Positions 59,020 to 64,000 of a stretch of 64,000 nucleotides of DNA are shown here, one piece after another. Every line of letters begins with the position of its first letter. The first letter of the stretch is position 1. Below the pieces are notes generated by a model. That model was not told the origin of the DNA, did no database searches, and saw only the letters and a list, made by a program, of their open reading frames with translations. Source of the DNA: Niebla homalea. Its lineage: Eukaryota > Ascomycota > Lecanoromycetes > Lecanorales > Ramalinaceae. The stretch covers positions 2,976,001 through 3,040,000 of the forward strand of contig JAHGAU010000001.1 in assembly GCA_019925105.1 (NCBI GenBank). Reading direction: 5' to 3'. Made by a program: the position numbers and the translations under genes.

Positions 59020-60265
59020 GAGTAGCTTTAGATAAGGTAGGATCCTCTGTCAAGGCTTCCGGAGGACAGTCAGGATGAAATTACGTAAAGCAAAAACAAT
59101 GTATGAGAAGACTACGTGCGCCAAGTGCCTGAGTATGAGCGGTCGATTATGAGCGATCGATCATGAGCTTTGATTGCTAAGGCGAAGACTGTTGCAGCAA
59201 CCCATGCATCAGCTTGTTCGCAAAATCTTGCTACATTATTCTCGAGCTGCGAGCATACGACGTCATTCAGCGGGAAGCTTCACTACCCCATTCGATTTTC
59301 CATTAAGGCCCATTAAACCATGCGAGGTCATGGATGCCTGCAACGATCAAGTTGAAAGTCCTTTCCGAAGGAGCCTGTGCGCATGCGAGAGAATGTGTCG
59401 TATGTGCGGTGAGAAAGTCCGTCTTCGGCATTTACAACACTCGGTTCGCAAGCACCACCAACTCCGCTGTGAGACGCCTCTCGGATGAAAAAGATGTACG
59501 AGCTGAAACGCGTTTGAAAGAGACATAGATGATCAGCACTAAAGCCTGCAGAGTATGAAACGTACCGAAAATTACCGCAATACCGTAATATTTCCACATC
59601 CCAAAACGCTCATTCTCGACTCTTCTCAATTCTCCGAAAAGATCTCAATGGTTTCCGGAAAAACTCAAAGGAGCTCGCCGGCAAGGCGGCTTCAGCATCA
59701 GACACGTGGCACGGAAAGCAACAACGATGCTGGACCTGCGTCAGGCACGCTTGGTCTTGCGTACTCTCTGGCACTTACACGTGGCAGAACCGTTGGCCGA
59801 TCCGAACAGCTGCAAGTCCAAGAACTTGCTCCGGTCCGTTCTGCAGGATCCATCAGGATGTTCGGATGCGTGTGTCTGCACTGTCAGGCTGACCGCCGCG
59901 TAGGACTTCACCGTCAGCCGCAGGGCGCTCCTTTGCAAGCTCCACGGATCGGAACAGCTCCTAAGCTGATAGCTGAGATACCTCAGTATGCATCTGCGAG
60001 CCTGACCGTCAAGGTTGCATGTCCTTCGCTACCGTGCCGCAGAGACAGAGGTGGGAGATGAATTGGCGTGCGGATGGAGAAGGCGTGTCGTGCGGACTTA
60101 GCGTGGTCATCGCCAGCTGTTCCACCTATCTTCTCGAGAACGACCCTGTTTGAGCTTATATACGCATCTCTTTCTTCAATCTCAAATTTCAACGATCATA
60201 TTCTGTGACATCGTCAACCACATACTGTGAGGCTATCCAATAATCTCAGCGTGTCAACGTCCATT
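59020..60265. other. Intergenic region upstream of the highly reducing PKS
   Basis: About 1.25 kb. The last part before 60266 should be the promoter and leader of the PKS; a TATATA-like string (GCTTATATACGC, about 60154-60165) lies roughly 105 bp before the start. No gene is seen. Confidence 0.55.
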
Positions 60266-63200
60266 ATGGACAACAACACCCCCATTGCCATTATTGGCAT
60301 GAGCTGCAGATTCGCTGGTGATGTCACAAACCCCAGCAAGCTGTGGAATCTGTGTGCGGAGGGTCGAAATGCATGGAGCGAGATTCCCTCATCCAGATTC
60401 AGTATGGAAAACATATATCATCCCAACCACGCAAAACCTAATACTGTACGAAGTTCCTGCCGATATACGTCCGATTGGCCACACAGGCTGACTTGTGATG
60501 CAGTCAAACGTCAAAGGAGGACACTTCTTAACCGAGGATGTGGGCCTGTTTGATGCCAACTTTTTCAACTTCTCTTCGGAAACCGCGGCGGTGGGTCGCT
60601 TTCACAAAGAGTAGACGCCCTACCTGACATTATCACAGAGCTTAGACCCGCAATTTCGATTACAGCTTGAGACCACTTACGAAGCACTGGAAGATGGTTT
60701 GCCTCTCGTCCCATCACACGAGGAAAATGATTGTTCGACTGATCCCAATTCGCACAGCTGGCATCTCCCTCCAACAAGTTGCAGGATCCGACACATCGGT
60801 ATTTGCCGGTGCATTCTTCAGAGACTACTACGACGCCCAGTTCAGAGACCCAGAAACACTACCCAGATTTCTCCTCATGGGAGTCGGTTCCGCCATGGCA
60901 TCGAATCGAATCTCCCATTGGTTCGACTTGCGGGGGCCTAGCATGTCAATCGACACCGGCTGCTCTACTACCCTCACGGCCTTGCATCAGGCTTGTCAAA
61001 ATTTACGTTGCGGTGAATCGAGAATGTCAATCGTTGGCGGTGCCAATGTTATGCTAAATCCTGATAATTTTGTTTCGATGTCAACTCTAACGTGAGTGAT
61101 TCGAGCCTCTTCCGAGATGCAAACTCATGACTGTTTCAGGATGCTTTCGCCTGCTGGGAAGTCGTACACCTTTGACAGTCGCGCCAGTGGCTATGGTCGC
61201 GGTGAGGGTTCGGCTACAGTTGTACTGAAGAGGTTAGAGGATGCTCTCAGAGATGGAGACCCGATCCGATCCGTCATCAGAGCGAGCGGATCCAATCAGG
61301 ATGGCAAGACTGATACCATCACCACGCCGAGCCAAGAGGCTCAACAGCAACTCATTCGGGCTGTCTACGAGAAGTCGGGGCTCGACCCTGCACACACTGC
61401 ATACTTTGAGGCCCACGGGACGGGTACTCCGACTGGTGATCCAATAGAAGCTCGAGCAATCGCCTCGGTCTTTCAACAGAGAAAGTCGAAGAAACAACCG
61501 CTCCTCATCGGCTCAGTGAAGACGAACATTGGCCACACGGAGACATCCAGTGGTCTTGCAAGCATTATCAAGGTTACCAAGGCCCTCGAGAATGGCCAAA
61601 TCCCACCAAGTATCAACTACGAAAAACCTAACGACAGACTGCATCTAGATGAGTGGAACATGAAAGTCTGCAAGCCCGTGATTCTCTGAGTTTATGTCTT
61701 TGACGCTAATGTGGAGTAGGTGGTCACTGAGCTCCAGCCCTGGCCAACGATTGGCGGAGTACGACGTGCGTCAGTCAACAATTTTGGATATGGAGGCACA
61801 AACGCACATGTCATCATTGAGGATCTTGAATCCTACTTCTACTCAACGCTCCCCAGGCTCAGCAATGCAATCTCCATCGGAGAGACCAATGGGCACTCGG
61901 CGATTATCCCCAATGGGTCGAATAACGGTCATACTAATGGACCCGCCAACGCCACCACCAATCGGCAGAGCAATGGTGATACTAACGCCCATGCTGAAGC
62001 AAAGGTCGCGGGGTATCGTCACGGTGATATCGATGGACTCAGCAATGATTCCGCCAATGACTCAAACACATCAGACACTGACGAGCTCAGCAATGGCTCG
62101 ACTGATGGCACGAGTTCACCTGAAAGCGCTGAGCCTGTGAAAGGAGCCCTCAATGGACTTAGCAGCGATGAAGTTGAAGCCTTCACCAAAGCCAAAGTCC
62201 ACAAGTCGAGGAGTCGTGAAATGAACCCAACCTTTCATGGGGCGAATGGTCATTCAGGGTCTGGATGGACCAACAGCGTTACCAATGACCCAAGCAGTCA
62301 TTCTCCAAGGCCACAATCAAGACTGATCGCTCTCAGTGCCAAGGATGAGTCGACTACTCAGACCATGGCTAAAAATCTGAAGAGCTACCTACAAACCATG
62401 AAGGTCAAGGATGAGGAGCTTTTCCTTGACGATCTGGCTTATACTCTGGGTCAGCGAAGATCAGTATTTTCTTGGGTAGCAGCTCAGCCAGTCCAAAGCA
62501 TCTCCGGTCTCATCAAAGCCATAGATATGGAGCGATTCACACCCGCACGAAGCACCGAGCGTCCAAAGATTGGCTTTGTGTTCACTGGGCAAGGCGCGCA
62601 GTGGTGGGCAATGGGACGGGAGTTGATCGATACCTACCCTGTCTTCACCCAGTGCTTACGAGAATGTGACGAGTACCTGAAAGATTTTGGCGCAACCTGG
62701 TCTATGATGGGTGAGAATACCTTTTTTGATGCTTCTGACAGGAGTGCTAATGCGGAGCAGAGGAACTTCAGAAAGACGAAAGGACATCAAGAGTCAATGA
62801 CATAGCGCTGAGCATGCCTCTCACAGCCGCGCTTCAGATGGCTTTAGTTCAGCTTCTTCGATCTTGGGGCATCACTCCGACAGCAGTAACGAGCCACTCC
62901 AGTGGTGAAATAGCGGCCGCGTATGCCGCAGGTGCTTTGACCCTGAAAGCAGCTACGGCAATCGTCTACGCCCGTGCAAGTTCGGCTGGTAACGCTGTAC
63001 CCGGCGCATCTCGAAAAGGCGGCATGATGGCGGTCGGAATGGGGGCCGAGGAAGTGCAACAAAGATACATTGACCGCGTCAGATCGGGCAAAGTTGTCGT
63101 GGCGTGCTACAACAGCCCAACAAGTATCACAGCATCTGGCGACCTAGCAGCCGTGGAAGAATTGGAGACTTATCTTAAGGAAGACAATATTTTCGCCAGA

Positions 63201-64000
63201 CGCCTAAAGGTCCCAGCTGCGTATCACTCACACCATATGCAAGACATTGCTGCGCCCTACCTCGAGTGGCTTCAGAAGCTCGTCGAGCCAGAAGAGTGTT
63301 CGCTGACTGCTATATATTCTTCACCGACCACTGGCGCCCGCATGATATCTGGAAAGGAGATCAGCAGCCCCGAGCACTGGGTGAAGAGCTTGACGAATCC
63401 GGTTCAATTCATCGAGGCATTTCGTCAGATGTGCTTTGCTGATTCTTCGTCGAAGACACCCGATGTTAATATGGTCATCGAGATTGGGCCCCATGCCGCT
63501 CTTTCGGGCCCCATCGCTGATATAATGGCGCTGCCCGACCTCAAGCAGCTTACGATACCATACGCGACTTGTCTTGTGCGCAAGAGTAGCGCGGTGGAAA
63601 CGATGCACACTTTAGCTTGTGAACTGAGGCGAAGCGGCTACCCTGTGAAGCTGGAGGCGGTCAACTTCCCGCATGGTAAAGATCACGTCCAGGTCCTGCA
63701 AGACCTCCCCCCCTATCCTTGGAATCACCAGACTCGCCATTGGGTTGAACCGCGGACCAATCAGACGCACAGGCAACGACCTCATGCTCCGCATGATCTT
63801 CTGGGCTCTCTTGTCATTGGGACTAACATGCTCGCACCAACATGGCGACTGAACATCCGGCCTTCAGACGTTCCGTGGGTGCGAGACCACCAGGTGCAAG
63901 GAAACATTGTCTATCCCGGTGCAGGGTACATATGTATGGCTATTGAGGCCATATGTCAGCAGTCACTCAATGTAGTTGACAAGCATCTGTCTGGGTATCG
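60266..64000 (+). CDS. Highly reducing polyketide synthase (KS-AT-DH..., cut by window end)
   Basis: Seven exons fit in the window: 60266-60445, 60504-60590, 60639-60696, 60758-61091, 61140-61665, 61720-62710 and 62761 to the edge, about 1138 codons so far; all six introns are 48-61 nt and keep phase. KS has DTGCSTTL (Cys177), [12 protein letters not shown] and [13 protein letters not shown] linker of about 150 residues rich in Asn, Gly and Ser (about 442-592) follows. AT has [10 protein letters not shown] near 678 and SHSSGE (Ser772) instead of the usual GHSSGE. DH begins with HDLLGS and shows the catalytic His in RDHQVQG (H1102), followed by VYPGAGY. CMeT, ER, KR and ACP domains would lie past the edge. 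It should make the reduced acyl chain passed to the SAT domain of the non-reducing PKS. Confidence 0.93.

Noticed and set aside
61666..61719. Apparent stop after the KS domain of the highly reducing PKS
   Set aside because: A 54-nt intron (GTCTGC..TAG) joins the KS end to the following conserved sequence in frame.
62711..62805. Apparent frameshift inside the AT domain of the highly reducing PKS
   Set aside because: A 50-nt intron (62711-62760, GTGAGA..CAG) in phase 1 restores the AT frame, so the gene is not broken.

Overview
The window is nuclear DNA of a filamentous ascomycete (Pezizomycotina). Genes carry short spliceosomal introns (mostly 48-195 nt, GT..AG, often GTAAGT/GTGAGT-like donors). 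The families present are typical of that group: a WetA-type conidial regulator, a Zn2Cys6 regulator, fungal-rhodopsin membrane proteins and iterative type I polyketide synthases. I cannot name genus or class from the sequence. All gene models were built by reading frames by hand and joining exons at splice sites that keep phase; none is checked against transcripts.

Left part (about 3.4-20.2 kb) looks like ordinary conserved genome: a four-helix membrane protein (3368-4353, +), a UDP-sugar/sterol glycosyltransferase (4508-8334, -), a WetA-like regulator (10246-12378, -), the mitochondrial SDH assembly factor Sdh5/SDHAF2 (12749-13767, -), a RAD5/HLTF-like SNF2 ATPase with RING finger (14732-18062, -) and a probable tubby-like-fold protein (19438-20154, -). 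The first 3.3 kb holds no gene I can support.

Middle part (about 21-34 kb) is more accessory. It has an O-methyltransferase (21239-22556, +), a weak aldo-keto reductase relic, a UCH-family deubiquitinase copy broken by a stop codon three codons after its catalytic Cys (23415-24192, -), a small secreted eight-Cys protein made of two copies of one motif (25205-25603, +), a Pth11-like/rhodopsin-domain membrane protein (27071-28353, +), a secreted SnoaL-like protein (28903-30443, +) and a Zn2Cys6 regulator (30993-33297, -).

Right part (about 35-64 kb and past the edge) is a secondary-metabolite gene cluster. It holds an FSH1-type serine hydrolase, a short-chain dehydrogenase diverging from a non-reducing PKS (SAT-KS-AT-PT-ACP-ACP-CMeT-R, 39179-47507), a tannase-family esterase, a berberine-bridge-type FAD oxidase, a 14-TM MFS exporter diverging from an HxxxD acyltransferase, and a highly reducing PKS (60266 to beyond the edge). 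A highly reducing PKS would make a reduced acyl chain. The SAT domain of the non-reducing PKS would load it, extend and methylate it, and the R domain would release an aromatic aldehyde. Ketoreductase, acyltransferase, FAD oxidase and hydrolase would then tailor it. This gene set resembles azaphilone-type clusters (inference). The salicylate-hydroxylase-like monooxygenase expected for pyran ring formation is not in the window and may lie past the right edge.
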